This document shows, one piece after another, positions 36,791 to 48,869 of a stretch of DNA of 64,000 nt. The notes below the pieces were generated by a model. That model searched no databases. It saw only the letters and a list, made by a program, of their open reading frames with translations, and was not told the origin of the DNA. The stretch lies in NCBI GenBank assembly GCA_026261815.1, contig JAMPIT010000258.1, positions 7,121,501-7,185,500 of the forward strand, given 5' to 3'. The stretch comes from Monarcha castaneiventris obscurior (lineage: Eukaryota; Chordata; Aves; Passeriformes; Monarchidae). The translations under genes and the position numbers were made by a program. How positions within the stretch are numbered: the first letter of the stretch is position 1; each line of letters begins with the position of its first letter.

Positions 36791-39700
36791 AGTTTTTCTT
36801 CAATGTAATCAGTGCTCTACCAATGTCATTGCTCATTAAAGAAAAGATTTTCATTCCAACATTTGATTGAGGATGTTTTTTCTCATTTGCATTTTGCTTT
36901 CTACCGAGTAAGCATCTTGCCTTCAGAATTATTAGATTTTTTCCCCCCTTGTCTGTCCATAAAAGCTGTAAAGTGGGATGGAGCAGTGATTTAGAGGGAT
37001 ACTACATAAAGATTGAATGAAGATATTGACTACAGGCCCTAATGCAAACAGGACTGTCTGATGGACTGCCTTTGACAGGATGATGGAAGGGAGCCTTGTG
37101 GCCTACTTAGCTGCCCTTCTAATTGGCCTTTATGAATATTTAATGAAATCAAGATGAAATTCAATCAGAGCTTTTACCTGCTGAATCTTAGGGAAAAAAG
37201 CAGGGTATTATTAGATTTTCCCAGCCCTTGTATACAATAAAACTGTACTGAAATGTCTGTGTGTTAGTCAGGTGGCTGAGATATGCTTTTTATCCAGGGA
37301 CTTGGTTTCTTCCAAAGGAATTAACCTTTTTACCACAAAAAGCAGCACGATTTTCCATTTGCATGCATCACTGGTATTTTATTACTGGCATAGTATAATG
37401 TTTAAGCCATGAACAAGCAACAGCTATTCCCTTTGAAAACATACCCTTAGCAAATTCTTAGTCTATGCCAATTTGAAGCCTTTTAGGGAACTTTGAGGTC
37501 ATATAATAGTTTCAGAACTACATAATGCTGTAGCCTAATATTTTGTGCCACATTGGTTGATTTATGAGAGAGAATTTGCACGATCTCATTTCTCAAACAT
37601 AATCTAGGTTGCATCAATAACATTAAATTATAGCAATGAGGTATAAAACAGTCTGACAGGCTCCTGCTGTAGTACACTCTTACATTCATTTAAATGTAGA
37701 TTTTGTTTTTCTGAGTAGAATGCCAGAAAAGCTTTTCATAGAAGCACAATGGACAGATTAATCTATAAATGGTAAATTCAACGGTGAAGGAGGTTTTCCC
37801 CATTTTTGGTTTTGTGAATTTTATCTTTCTCCCCCAAGATAAGCTGTTTATTCACAGTATGTTGCTTTTATGCATTTTCAGTATCATTTTTTTGGACAGA
37901 AAGGAGTTTGGTACTTAGAGATAAACACAGCATGTTAATACTAAGCAATGCAAGAGTAAAACCTCACAGATGCGACTAAATAAGAACATTTCAGTATCAT
38001 TATTTAAAGGTTTGCTTTTCCTAAATAAAACTAGTTTTGTGGGCATCAGGAATGCTCCCTTGGGTCACTAATGCTGATGTCACCACATCCAGAACACATA
38101 CTTGAAAAGCAGACAGGTGGAGGTGCATGGATGAATGGATACCTGGCTTCCCTCTGTAGGTATTTGTAACTCTCTCTCCCTGAGCACATATACAAATGGT
38201 AAGGTTGTTAGGATTATTTTTACAGGGCTGTGCATGAGGACAGCATGGTAAGCTCCCAGGTTCTGTGAGCAGCTCCTATCAGGGTGTTTTTACTTCCATG
38301 TGACTGGGCAAATATCAGGAATAATAGTAAATAATGAAATAACATTCATTCTGGGGGAGACCACAGGCCTGTGCTTTCCAGCTTCTTGCCCCAGCAGTGC
38401 CCAGTGGCCAATACTCAGGGGAAATTTTCCAGAGTGGATCCCTGATCCTACTGAACTTCCACCACTGATCAGTGTTTCAGTCTCCCCTTTGGGGCAGGGC
38501 TTCTTGAAAGCCCTCACAGGGACTCTGGGGGCTGCTGTAGGAGCTATAAATAGTCAGAATATTAAAAAAAACTAGGAAAAAAGAGAGTGATAAATGCTAC
38601 AGGAAAACTGAACAGAGGGGCAGCACTGGTGTTTCTGTTGGTATCTCCTGAGCTGTGCCTGGATGTGCAAACTCCTGACTCTGGCTTTACTCTGATGACC
38701 TGGGCTGAGCTGACACCAAACACACCTGGCCATGAGGAAGCAGCTACAAAAGCCAGGTTAACAGAGATGTGCCAGCACTTTCCTGTTCAGCTCTCACACT
38801 GATACATACTTTGTCTTCTAATCGCAATTTTTCTTCTCCCTTTCAGTGTATGTGCTGTGAATCTTGGGAGTTGGGAATTCATAAGCAGGATCTGAATTCA
38901 CAGAGAAAAACAGTTCTCCCCAAAGCCCAATTCCTTCAGGTAGCTCTTTACCCAGGTGACAGTCATCTAGTGTAAACAGCAGCCTACACCCTGATGACTG
39001 AAACCATTTTAGAAGCAAACTAAATGAAGTTATATCAGCATATTTTGCTTTTTGTGTCTTCTCAGTGTATACAAAAAAATTGAAGGATGGATAAGAGGGT
39101 GAATGCTTATGCATGTATCTGCATGCATGAATGCTGAGCTAAGGAAAATAAACTTGACAGTCTTTCAGAGGCTAAAGACTTTGTATAAAGGCAAGTACGG
39201 AACTGGCAATGAGAGCATAAGGCTCTCCACATCAGCCTTAATTTGGATTTATGTCAACTCTACACATGGATGCGATATTTCAGCCCACCAGTAAGAGCAG
39301 CATGTTCTTTGCATCCTATTGTCCAAAGTCTTTTTGTAATCTCTCCATAGAGAAGGTGTAGGTAGCACATATCTTTTCAAACATCTGAGGAAAGAGAATT
39401 CACCAGACAGGGTGCCTTCTGCAGTGTTTCTCAGTAACCACTCAAATTATTTTGTGAAGCTTTGTTTAAATGGACTGTGAATATTCATGTCACAGATTTA
39501 CTTTCAGTAGACTGAACACATCAGTTTGTCTTCAGATCAAACAGATACACAGTGGATTTCCACACAGAGATTGGATTGCTTATTTAAACACAAGTTTTAG
39601 TGGTGATAATTAAAAAGAAAATAGGGTTTTGCCTAAAGATGATCAAAACAAAGTACATTTTGATGCATACACAGAGCAGTGCTTAGAAAGAGAAATCTAC

Positions 39701-39885
39701 TTATTTCCTCAGAAACAAGATATCAGCAGCCTTTGGGCCATGGAAGCCATGACAGTGAATGATACTTTTTGAATGTTTTAGAATTCCCTCTGTTAAAATC
39801 AAAGTGTACATCCCTTTTTAACATCTCACTATACTGCACTCAATGCCTTGGACTTTCATCCAACTTTCACTCTTTCTTGGTCCCC
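36791..39885. other. Non-coding unique sequence, nothing firmly supported
   Basis: The stretch 37320-37480 includes CATTTGCATGCATCAC (POU-like) in repeat-free AT-rich DNA, but the motif evidence is thin. No gene, RNA or transposon was recognised. Confidence 0.45.
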
Positions 39886-39906
39886 TGGTGGTGACCTCAG
39901 AAGGAC
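39886..39906 (-). promoter_or_regulatory. CTCF-like binding site
   Basis: The complement of 39889-39904 reads TCACCACCAGGGGACC, close to the CTCF core CCACCAGGGGGCGC with the GC tail weakened. The match is by eye; occupancy is unknown. Confidence 0.35.
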
Positions 39907-40537
39907 TAAGGCAGGATATAATTTACCAAGTGAGTGATACAGTCTGAGGCTGATAATTAAGTTTATGTTCAAGTCAAATTCAGCTCTTCACAGGGGCTGC
40001 ATTCCTTCCTGATGCTGACCAGAATTGAAACTGGATGCTTCAGATTTGGGGAGGATTGCTGGAAGTAGTGGAAGTGACATGAAGGTGGTAAAGTACATCA
40101 GTACACCCCAAAACATCTGAGATGAGTGAAGTGTGTCCTGCTTTAGGCTTAATATAATTCAAATAGAAAATTATTTTGTGACATATCTCTATCTATTTCT
40201 TTTCTCATTTCCTGGCAGAAACTTCTGTTACTGGAGAAACTGCTAGAATCTAGAAATGATGGATTTGATCTGAATTTCTATTCACCCAGGGCATGAGTTC
40301 AAGTTGCTAATTATTTTGTGGCTAGTTACCAGTGTGTGAACAGGCAATAGAAATCAGAAGGGGCATTAACTGGTGTTATAGACAAAATATTATGTGCTAA
40401 CACTCCTGAAATCCTACAGATTTAAAAAGAAATTGATATTACTTGCTTCTTCCGCTATAGATTTAGTGACTGAGTAGCATTGGGGAGTTACTTTAGAGGC
40501 CTTGGCAAGGCTGGGACTGGATCTGGGGCAAGAAGCA
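39907..40537. other. Non-coding unique sequence, nothing supported
   Basis: No recognisable gene or repeat. Some of the sequence just before 40538 (CTGGGACTGGATCTGGGG) may be diverged CR1. Confidence 0.5.
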
Positions 40538-40599
40538 GGGGCTTGGAACTGCAGCATCATTATGGTCCCTTCCAACCCAAACCATTCTATGATTCTGCA
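40538..40599 (+). mobile_element. CR1 LINE 3' end
   Basis: GGGGCTTGGAACTGCAGC is followed by TATGGTCCCTTCCAACCCAA and ACCATTCTATGATTCTGC. This is the forward CR1 3' terminus with the family's ATTCTATGATTCT tail. It is the only CR1 in the window inserted on the plus strand. Confidence 0.88.
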
Positions 40600-41059
40600 A
40601 TTGTCCTCTTTCTCTCTGCCCATCATGGACCTGGGCCATGATGTTTTAGGGGTCAGGCAAGGTGCAGGTGGAGTCAGCAGACAGCCAAGGGCAGTGCCTT
40701 TGCCAGGACAGGAAGCAGCAGCAGCAGGGCAGAGGTTGCAGAAGGCACATTTCAGTACCCACTGCAGGAACCAGATGTGCTTTAACACCTTGTTTTACTA
40801 AAAGAGCCTGAACCAAATCCAGCACAGCTTCATCTGCAAAATGATTAGAATATTACTTTGTCTCAGTGTTTAAAATATGATAAATTTGGATACTATATGT
40901 GCATTCAGATAATAACTGTTTCCTCCTTCCAAAGTTAATCTGCCTTTTTTCTCTGTTGAAGAGGTCTTTGTTCTTTTATTTACAAAACTGAGAAGTGAGT
41001 AGTGTCAACTTCTTAGCTGGTACAGCCTCCTGGCATCTGCTCCCTGTTGTGTCACTGAT
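40600..41059. other. Non-coding unique sequence
   Basis: Includes a GC-richer patch with AGCAGCAGCAG (about 40708-40718). The 99- and 124-codon frames running through the CR1 tail into this patch on opposite strands are incidental. Confidence 0.5.
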
Positions 41060-41125
41060 TCTCTCTGTCACCTCAGGTAAATCACTCTTACCTCACTCCA
41101 ACCATTTGTAAAAGAGTAACCACAC
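41060..41125 (+). mobile_element. MIR-like ancient SINE fragment (candidate)
   Basis: CTCTCTGTCACCTCAGGTAA, ATCACTCTTACCTCACTCC and ACCATTTGTAAAAGAGTAAC track the MIR segment 'TGTGACCTTGGGCAAGTCACTTAACCTC...CATCTGTAAAATGG'. It is short and diverged. Confidence 0.5.
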
Positions 41126-41539
41126 CAAATCAGATCAAAGAGCAATTTCTTCCTGTAACCAGTAATGAGCTGTAACAAACACATCATTGAGAATTCCTAA
41201 AGTGGGCAGCCATGGAATTACATATTATGGCCTCATTTCTTCTTGAAATACCAGAAAATGGTTAAAGTCCTACTCTAAGCAAAGACCTACTTCCTTTACT
41301 TCTTTCTACCCAAAAGTACCCCCGAATATTCTCATTAGATGTACAGAAATCAAATAATTCTTAAATCATACTAAATCTTTCTTACTGGTTTGTGCTAGAG
41401 TGTTTCAGAGATTAGCTATGCATTTTGTAAGAATTATTCATATAATATTTCAGACGTTCAGCCCTTCTGTTTCACTGAACTATCCTTGTCTCCTGCCACT
41501 TCATAGTGGCAAATGTCAGTCAGATTAATTCTTTTGCAC
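41126..41539. other. Non-coding unique sequence, nothing supported
   Basis: No recognisable gene, motif cluster or repeat. Confidence 0.45.
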
Positions 41540-41740
41540 CATTTCTTACTGTCTGTGTCCTTTTTTCCCTATAAATGGGGAGGCCCCAGCCTTTGCTATG
41601 TGCTCTGAGCTGTATGTCCACAACACTTGCTTCATCTGTTTCAAAGAGTTAACACTCTTTGAGATACAGTGACCAGAACTTAATGCAGCAGGTGAAGAAA
41701 TATTTTTCAGGCCTGGAGTACTAATGCTGTCTGATAATCA
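41540..41740 (-). mobile_element. Possible very old CR1 remnant
   Basis: TTTGCACCATTTCTTACTG, TCCTTTTTTCCCTATAAATG and GATACAGTGACCAGAACTTA, ATGCAGCAGGTGAAG lie in the same order as 'ttgcccttctctgaacc', 'tatcctttttgagatgggg' and 'gaccagaactgcacacagtattc' of ancient CR1. The resemblance is weak and needs a profile search. Confidence 0.28.
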
Positions 41741-43517
41741 ACTCCCATCTTTCTGCTTTACTGAACTGCTGTGCAGTTCACTCCATGTAATACATTTTCA
41801 GATCATTTGAGGATAGATACTACCCAGAAGCAAAGGAATAGGAGAGTATTATCTGGTGCTTTCTATGTCCAAGGAGCGAATTCCATTTCCTGGATCTGAC
41901 AGAAATGAAACCAATATCCGAGCCACTGTATTATCTGTACACAAATTCAGAATGCTCTGATCTCTCACCCTCAGAACATGACACAAGATCTTTCCTTAAC
42001 TGTTGTGGTATTAAGTTGATTAGAGATATTTTATCTAAGACTATCTCTGGACTCCAAAGCTCAGCAGTTAGAGCTTTTGCCCAGTTTAATTTACTTTAAT
42101 CCTGCTGTTCCAACAGAACTTCAGCAGAGGGTCTTTTCTTTCTTGCATCTTGTAGAAAATAGAGCTGAGCTGTAAAACAGCATTTTATCCCAGCAATTCA
42201 ACCCCAGTCCAATTCATTAGATTCCAATCAGAATTGCATTGAACAGTGATCAGCAAACATTTCTAAAAACTGAGCAGTAAGCTGCAAATACAGCGTGAAG
42301 CCAATAAAGAGGAAAAATGCTTTCCCTGTGCATTGGATCAGAGATTTTTACAGAATTAAACTTTGTGGGTAGGTTCCTCACCTACACCTTTCTTCAGCAA
42401 ACAAGGAGGAAAAGAAAGAGTACGACAACTGCACAAATGGAGCTGATCAAGGTGAAGAATTATCACAACAGTCTGAGAACTGAAGTGAAACACAGTTTGA
42501 AATGAGGTATGAGGCCTTCAGCTGGTATAAATCAGCTAATGCTATAACACCTGAAGAGTTGGCCAAACATCCCTGGATGTTTAGGGTAAAAATTTTTGTG
42601 CAGAATTTACAGCAAACTGGATTTCTTCACAGCAGCTATTACTATGAAAAGGACAATTAAAAGGGAGGAGTGGCATGTTAATATTAATAATATAATATAA
42701 TACAATAAATATAAATTAATCCCAGAATATAAGATATAAATGTTTCATTGCCATGAATCTAAGAAGTAGGATGCATTTCAAGTAGAATTCATAGGAAAAG
42801 CAATTACACAGATGCATGTACATTCCTTGCATTGCAAGGAAGTAAATGAAAACTTTAAATTATTACTAAATAGCTACAATTCTTTCCCCCTTTTTTTTTT
42901 GTTTTGTCAGGCATAATGACTATGTTTATGTCCCAAAGGAAGGCAAATATGTGTTAGTCAGACTGCTGGTTCAGGACTGAAGCCTATGACAGTATTTTTA
43001 ATAAAATACAGACTATTTAATATCCGCTTTTTTGTGTCTGCACAACTTATAATTATTGCTATCAGGCAAAAAAAGGAGCAGTAGAGGAAAAGAAAACAGT
43101 GAGAAAATCTTTCTAAAAAATGGTATGAAAAGATAGGCAGGACATATTAGAGACAGTGCTTGGATTCAAGTGACTGGAGTGAGTTGTACAAATACTGTGA
43201 GACAGTAAAACCTCAAAAAAGTCTTACAAAACCAGCATTACCTCATAGGAGATGCTGCATTTGTAAGATCTAAAACCTAAACCAAAACCAGTTTCAGCCT
43301 GCAGGCCCCTTTGGAGCCTGGACTGTGCAATTACAGGTACTGCAGATGGTGGAAACCTGAAGGCACTATTTATTTTTTGGTGGCAGACCAAAAGTACTCA
43401 CACGGATTAAAAAAAAAAAGCTCCTCTTATTTGCTTTGGTCTCTGTGTGCCCTCCACAGCACATTCTGTGGCTGCTTGGAAATGGACGGGTTTTCAGAAA
43501 ACTGACTCCAAGTTCAA
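41741..43517. other. Non-coding unique sequence with an AT-rich patch
   Basis: A low-complexity TAATATTAATAATATAATAT-type patch lies at 42676-42721. No gene or transposon was recognised. Confidence 0.5.
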
Positions 43518-43584
43518 GGGCCAAATTCTCTGTTGGCACAACTCCACCAACACTAATGGTGTTAAGCCAGCAGAAATTTTGGCT
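43518..43584. mobile_element. Ancient palindromic (MITE-like) element, copy 5
   Basis: GGGCCAAATTCTCTGTTGGC, ACAACTCCACCAACACTAAT and GGTGTTAAGCCAGCAGAAAT, TTTGGC form a 67-bp palindrome. The left GGGCCAAATTCTCTG pairs with the right CAGAAATTTTGGC(T). This is the compact version of the family and the clearest inverted structure of the five copies. Confidence 0.65.
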
Positions 43585-46500
43585 CAAAATGCTGTCTGAT
43601 CAACTGGTCTGCCCATAGACTCCAAGAAGCTCAGAAATTTTCAGCACAGTTTAAGTCAGGGTAGCTAGAATGGAGTATGGGCTGTGGTTTTTGTCATATA
43701 ATCAACATTAGAGCTGCTGCAGGGCATGGAGTAAAACACATTTTTCTGTGTTACTAACCATTCCCTGCTTGAGGACTTGGCTCAAATTTGTAGGAGCTAT
43801 GGAGTCAGGAGTTTAGTAGCCAAATGTTATTTCTATTGCCTTAAAATAGACCCCAGGAAATCCCAGTCCCAGGAGCTCCTTATATTGCTCTGTGGAAGTC
43901 TCTTCACATGGCATTCCCAGTTAGTCCAAACCAAGGCACACTGACAGTGCTGTGGTAGGTGTGGGCAATCTGCAGGATAATCTGCCCTTTCCTTTCCAGG
44001 TTATATTGCCAGACTAATTTATTTCAGAAATACTGCTTTGCTTCTTTCAGGGTTTTTAAGGAAAATGCTTGTTGGCTCTCAATACTGATAGATGATTCAA
44101 CAATTGGTATTTGTCACTTTAGTGTGCATTTTTTTTTCCTTTCAGATTGGTTTAATGAGATGGGTTAGCTTCTGTTTCAAATTGATGATCATAAAATGTA
44201 CTTCTTACATAATTAAAATAAGAATTGACAAATATATTAAAAAATGGCCATTTACGGATTTATAGACAGTAACTGGAACCAGTTTAATTGGCTGGCAATG
44301 CCTGTTTTAGTTTGCTGGATACAAATGGATGTGAACCTCCTTAATGCAGAGTAAACAAGTCCTCCAGTATAACTGACACTGGGTATTTACTTGGAGAGAC
44401 ATTCTGATTTCAAAATCATTCTCAACAAATAGAGTTGTTTCCAGATAATTGAGACTGAAAGTTGCCACCCATACTGTTTATTTTGTTCTGCCTACAAGTT
44501 CCTCATCAAAGAATGTTGCCCATCTAGATTGATACCCTTGTCCCAGACCTTTTAGAGAAATCCTTTTTCCTTCCCTGCTTTCAGTGCTGTCCAGCTTTTC
44601 AGTTTTATCTAACACTTGCAAGAAATCTCTGAGCTCTGTTTTCATAGAAGCAGAATAAAGACTTTTTGGTGGTTTAGGTTTTGTTTTTTAGTTTTTGGGG
44701 TTTTTTTTACTGCTACAGCCACAGGCTTAGAACATATTTTATAGAAGCATTAGAGTAACCCTCTCTCCAGCTAAAAGCAGTCACTGCTTCTCTCACAATG
44801 TTCATGCCGATGTGGGCACACACTCCAAAGGCCTCTTTACTAGAAGGACTGATGTGAGAAAAGAAAACTCAGTGGTTTTCACAAGCAAGCCAGAGCTGGC
44901 ATGCTCCCAACAAATGCTTTCACTGGCACTGGTGCCCCATAAACAGTGAATTCGTTTTCTCATACCAGGCTATTTATGATTCTCATGTGAGGCATGGCAG
45001 TCATTCATCTTTCTCACAGGACAAGCAAACAGGGCATGACCAGTACTAACACTGAGCATGTTGTTACCATTACTCAGAAGTAGATTTATTGGCGTTGTAT
45101 CTTTCAAAGTAACAGGAGGTAGCTCAAAGCCTTCCTCTACAGCAGCTGTTTAGTAAAACTACCCTGTGCAAGTTGCTTTCATATTTTAATCCCAAATCAG
45201 CCATAGTGGGGTGAAAGAGGAGAAGCAGCACTACAGGGAATACAGAGCTGCATGGACAGCAAGGAGATGGAGAGCTGATTTCATACCTTTCAGCTCCAGC
45301 CAATTTTGTTGACACTGTGTCTAGCGCTATAGGGATCCAATTCTGCATTCCCTCCCTCAGCCAAGGCTGCTCTTTATTTCTGAAACATATCTGTGACTCC
45401 AGGAGAACATGCTAATGTGTTGTCTTACTGGGGAGAATTATTTTGGTCTGACCTTATCAATTAGAGTTGGATTTCTTCAGGAATAGATGAAGACAGAAAA
45501 AAAAGCACATCTACAGGGCACTGTACTCCATCCTGCTCTTGTTGTTAGATGAAACTAATAGTCCTTTGGGGGAACCTGTTGCTATTATTTTAAGAAAATC
45601 CCAGTTGACCATTTCAGCTTTGATGCATATCCTGTAAAGATAAGTGAGATGGATCCCACACAGTGTGACTTGACAGACTGCCATTTTCAAAACATATCTA
45701 TAAAGAGAAAGTTCTTCTGCAAACTTAGTGTTTGAGAGAATCGAGATGGCCAAGAAATGCTGAAATCCTACTGACTTCAGAAGAGCACAAATCCTCAATT
45801 TGTTTGGTTTCCCTTCAGGTGTTTATCTACCTTTGCCTCCAGCTACACAAATTACAATTAGTTTTGTGCTAGCATTTGTATTTTACTGTTATCTAGTATC
45901 TCCGAGCTTATTTTCCTAATATTTCTTCTTTTTAGTATAATAATCCTGCAGAAGTTAATTTCGGTTCTGGCACTTAAATTCCATGGTGGAGATAAAGAAC
46001 TTCTGGGTGAAAATGAGAGGATGTTTTTGCCCAAAATTAGCTGAAACTCCTGCTCATTACAACAAAGTCACTTCATCCCTGCATTTCTTGCAGGGGTTTA
46101 ATTTACAAAGAAGCTTCCCCACCCCAGCCATTATATGGAAAAAAATGAACACTGTGCTTTTCATTGCTCATGAGCTGCTTCCAAGAAGATTGCTTTCTTC
46201 ATATACAAGTGTATATCAGGCACACTGAATTCCACTGATGGAGTCATGGTCTGGTTTTTATTTGTTTCTGGAAGCTGGATATATACGTGTGTATGTATTT
46301 TTGGGGGGTTTATGGTGTACCTCTCTCCTGGGTCAGTCCTTCCTGTTCAGCGTGATGGAGCTGTTTTCTTTTACTTTGTACTTGTTCTTGTGAAAGCAGA
46401 ACCTCATGTGAGGCTCACGTTGAGCATGCATGGAGCTGGTGGCTGGAAGGTTATAGCTCATTCTGTCAGAGTTTACTCCTCTCTCTTGTTCTCCACTGTG

Positions 46501-48425
46501 ACTGAGTGTTTTTCCCTCAAAGCTGCAGAAGCATCATGACAGATCCACCTTCATACATCTTTGTCAAAAGTTTTGCTAGTTACTGAGCTTATAAACTTAT
46601 GCTGTGTTTGTAGCACACCTATGTTCCAGTACAGTAGCTTGGGTTTTCCTTTCTTTTGGGGGGAGATTTTTCCAGGTTTTCAAATCACTGACAAATTGTT
46701 TGTGTAAGATCTGCTTATGCATCTCAACTTTTCTTCTTGCCTGTGCATCCAAGGAGGACAAATGAGCCCCTTACCTCAATGCTGAGCAGGTGCCACAGGA
46801 CAGAGCCTCAGCAATTGTTAGATGCTGGGGCTAATGAATACAGGTATCTGGTACAGGCAGCGGTGCTGGATTTCAAGCTGCTGGAGGTGATGACTTTACA
46901 GGCACAGAAAGAAGATCAGAAATTACAAAAATACTTCCATTCCGGACTGTTGCGAAGGACTCTTGTTTCTTTCATGCCTAATTCAAAGAACTTACCCTGT
47001 TGGATGTGTGGCAATGCTTGTATCAAGAGTTCTTCCTGTTCCTTCAGGAGTCTCGATCCCTTATATTTCTTCAGATGTACTCTTCAAGCTTTGTCTTCTC
47101 AAATACCTGAAGTTAATTGGATTTCAGAGAATAAACAGAACAAAATGTTCAACCCTTAACCTCCTTTCCTTTTCTTATCTCTCATAGAAGTTATGTCCAT
47201 TAATGCTAACGGGCTTTCTGATTCAGAAAATCAGATTTCTAGAATGGTATTATTTACAAGGTTATATTTAGTACCATTTGAAATTCATCTGACTTGTTTT
47301 GCTTGTTAGTTCTGCTTATGTAATGGGGTTTAAGTATTTCAAAACTCCTTCCCCTATTTTTAGGTTTTTCTTATTCTATAGCATCTCTTGCTAAAGAGAC
47401 TTAAGCTAGAAATGGAAGTTTCTGCCTCCTTTCTTTACTACTGTGTCGAGAATCTTCCTACAAAGATTAAATTTAAAATACCTAATCCAGAAAGAAGCAT
47501 CAGCAGCTGGATGGCTCAGGGAAGTAGCTGTCCTCATGTGCCTTCCAGTCCTTACGAACTTTAGGGTGAAATTAATTTCATCTGATGACAAACCATAGTT
47601 AAGACCTTGTTTGAGCTGCCATTTCAGGCTCTTTCTAAATTGCTGGTGTGTGCAAGGAAACTCTAAAAGATGATTCACTCTCCCCTAAGACATTTATCCA
47701 AGAGAAGTTAAAAGATTCATCCTATAGAAGGGATTTTATCCACCCATTGATATTAAAGAGAGACAAGATAGCTAACTTATTTTAGATGATTGGTTTCTAC
47801 ATATCCAAGGCTGTGAACTTCAGTCAGTCCTCTGACACATGGAATATTCACATAAAATATTACAAAAGTTGCTCACAATGCAAATGTGTGCACCATTATG
47901 CAAATCAGTGCACCAAATTGTTTCTGAGCAAGAAATACAGTTAAGCTTCACTTGGGCTGCCTCAACAATACCAAGTTTTTGGTGGCTCTGGCATGGCAGC
48001 AACTTCTGAGGGAGAAGTTCAAGTTGTAGCCTTGTCCCAAGCTCAGGAGCTTTAATCTCCAGTGGACATTTATCCCCTGCTGAGCATAGTTTTCCACCCG
48101 TGGAGAGTTCACTCTAAAGATGAACAGAAAAAGTGTTGATTCCTGAACAACACCAAGTGCCAAAAAAATCTTAGCACTTCTGTGTCCAGCCTGACTGTGC
48201 TGAGGCCTCTTGAGAGGCTGATCACCTCAGGATGGCTGCAAGTGCTGAGGGTGGCCCAGAGCAGGGGCCTCACGTGTGTTCTGAACTGCTCCCCGAATTG
48301 TCTTTCTTTGCACCACTGAAAATGGAGACGGGCCAGCTAAAAGTGAGCCCCTAAAGCCAGATGCTGTCAGTGCAGCTGGACTCCAGTTCCAGCAGTGATT
48401 GGATTCATCATTTGGTGTTTCTGTT
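43585..48425. other. Non-coding unique sequence, nothing firmly supported
   Basis: Nearly 5 kb. The 140-codon plus frame at 46737-47159 and the 81-97-codon frames before it show no recognisable domain. A TGAAATCCTACTGACTTCAG near 45761 hints at a further palindromic-element fragment but is too short to call. Confidence 0.45.
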
Positions 48426-48429
48426 CTGA
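48426..48429. repeat. Target-site duplication, left (CTGA)
   Basis: CTGA immediately precedes the LTR and matches the CTGA immediately after it. Confidence 0.8.
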
Positions 48430-48681
48430 TGATGCCTTAGGTTTTAACTTTCATATTTTCAAATTCTGTACTGCTTAGAGTGTAACTCTGAAGTTCCTTG
48501 TAGCCTGTAATTTCTGCTCTCTCATGCAAGATAGACATAACAAAGCCTCTCCAGGCTTTGCCTTCAAGGACAGCCAGGCTGTTCTAGGCCCAAAATGTGT
48601 AAACCAAAGACTCTAAAGGGGGGAAAGCCGAGGGGAATTACATCATTGAACTGGGGCTTTAATTGGAGAATTAACCCTGAT

Positions 48682-48689
48682 ATGCAAAT
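48682..48689 (+). promoter_or_regulatory. Octamer motif in LTR U3
   Basis: ATGCAAAT, a perfect POU octamer, lies 10 bases upstream of the LTR TATA box, a classic promoter-proximal arrangement. Confidence 0.65.
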
Positions 48690-48699
48690 GAACCAAACC

Positions 48700-48707
48700 T
48701 ATAAAAG
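48700..48707 (+). promoter_or_regulatory. LTR TATA box
   Basis: TATAAAAG, placed about 97 bases before the AATAAA, consistent with transcription start at the U3/R border near 48730. Confidence 0.7.
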
Positions 48708-48796
48708 TGTGAATAACTCGTGACCTGTAGTCCATCTTGGGGTCCATTTTGGGAAGCAGCCTCTGGCTCCCCAGGGTGTACTTTGAAGACCCTTCA

Positions 48797-48802
48797 AATA
48801 AA
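48797..48802 (+). terminator. LTR polyadenylation signal
   Basis: AATAAA within CTTCAAATAAACACCGACC, about 60 bases before the LTR 3' end. Confidence 0.7.
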
Positions 48803-48865
48803 CACCGACCTTTATTCCCTTACTCTTGTCTAGTCTCTGTTTCTAGGTGGCTGGAGAAGGCATCA

Positions 48866-48869
48866 CTGA
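48866..48869. repeat. Target-site duplication, right (CTGA)
   Basis: Matches the CTGA immediately upstream of the LTR. Confidence 0.8.

Larger units (their letters stand above)
48430..48865 (+). mobile_element. Solo LTR of a class I-like endogenous retrovirus
   Basis: The 436-bp element is bounded by the 9-bp inverted repeat TGATGCCTT (48430-48438) and AAGGCATCA (48857-48865). It is flanked by the 4-bp duplication CTGA (48426-48429 and 48866-48869). Inside are an octamer ATGCAAAT at 48682-48689, a TATA box TATAAAAG at 48700-48707 and an AATAAA polyadenylation signal at 48797-48802, in the order U3, R, U5. A 4-bp duplication is typical of gammaretrovirus-like (class I) insertions. No gag, pol or env sequence and no second LTR were seen in the window, so this is a solo LTR left by recombination. 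I do not recognise the specific family. Confidence 0.88.

Noticed and set aside
45740..45800. Possible sixth palindromic element (CTACTGACTTCAGAAG)
   Set aside because: Only the centre resembles the family; the terminal GGGCC-type ends and paired arms are missing.
46737..47159. 140-codon plus frame
   Set aside because: No recognisable domain, a second open frame overlaps it in another register, and the length is within chance range.
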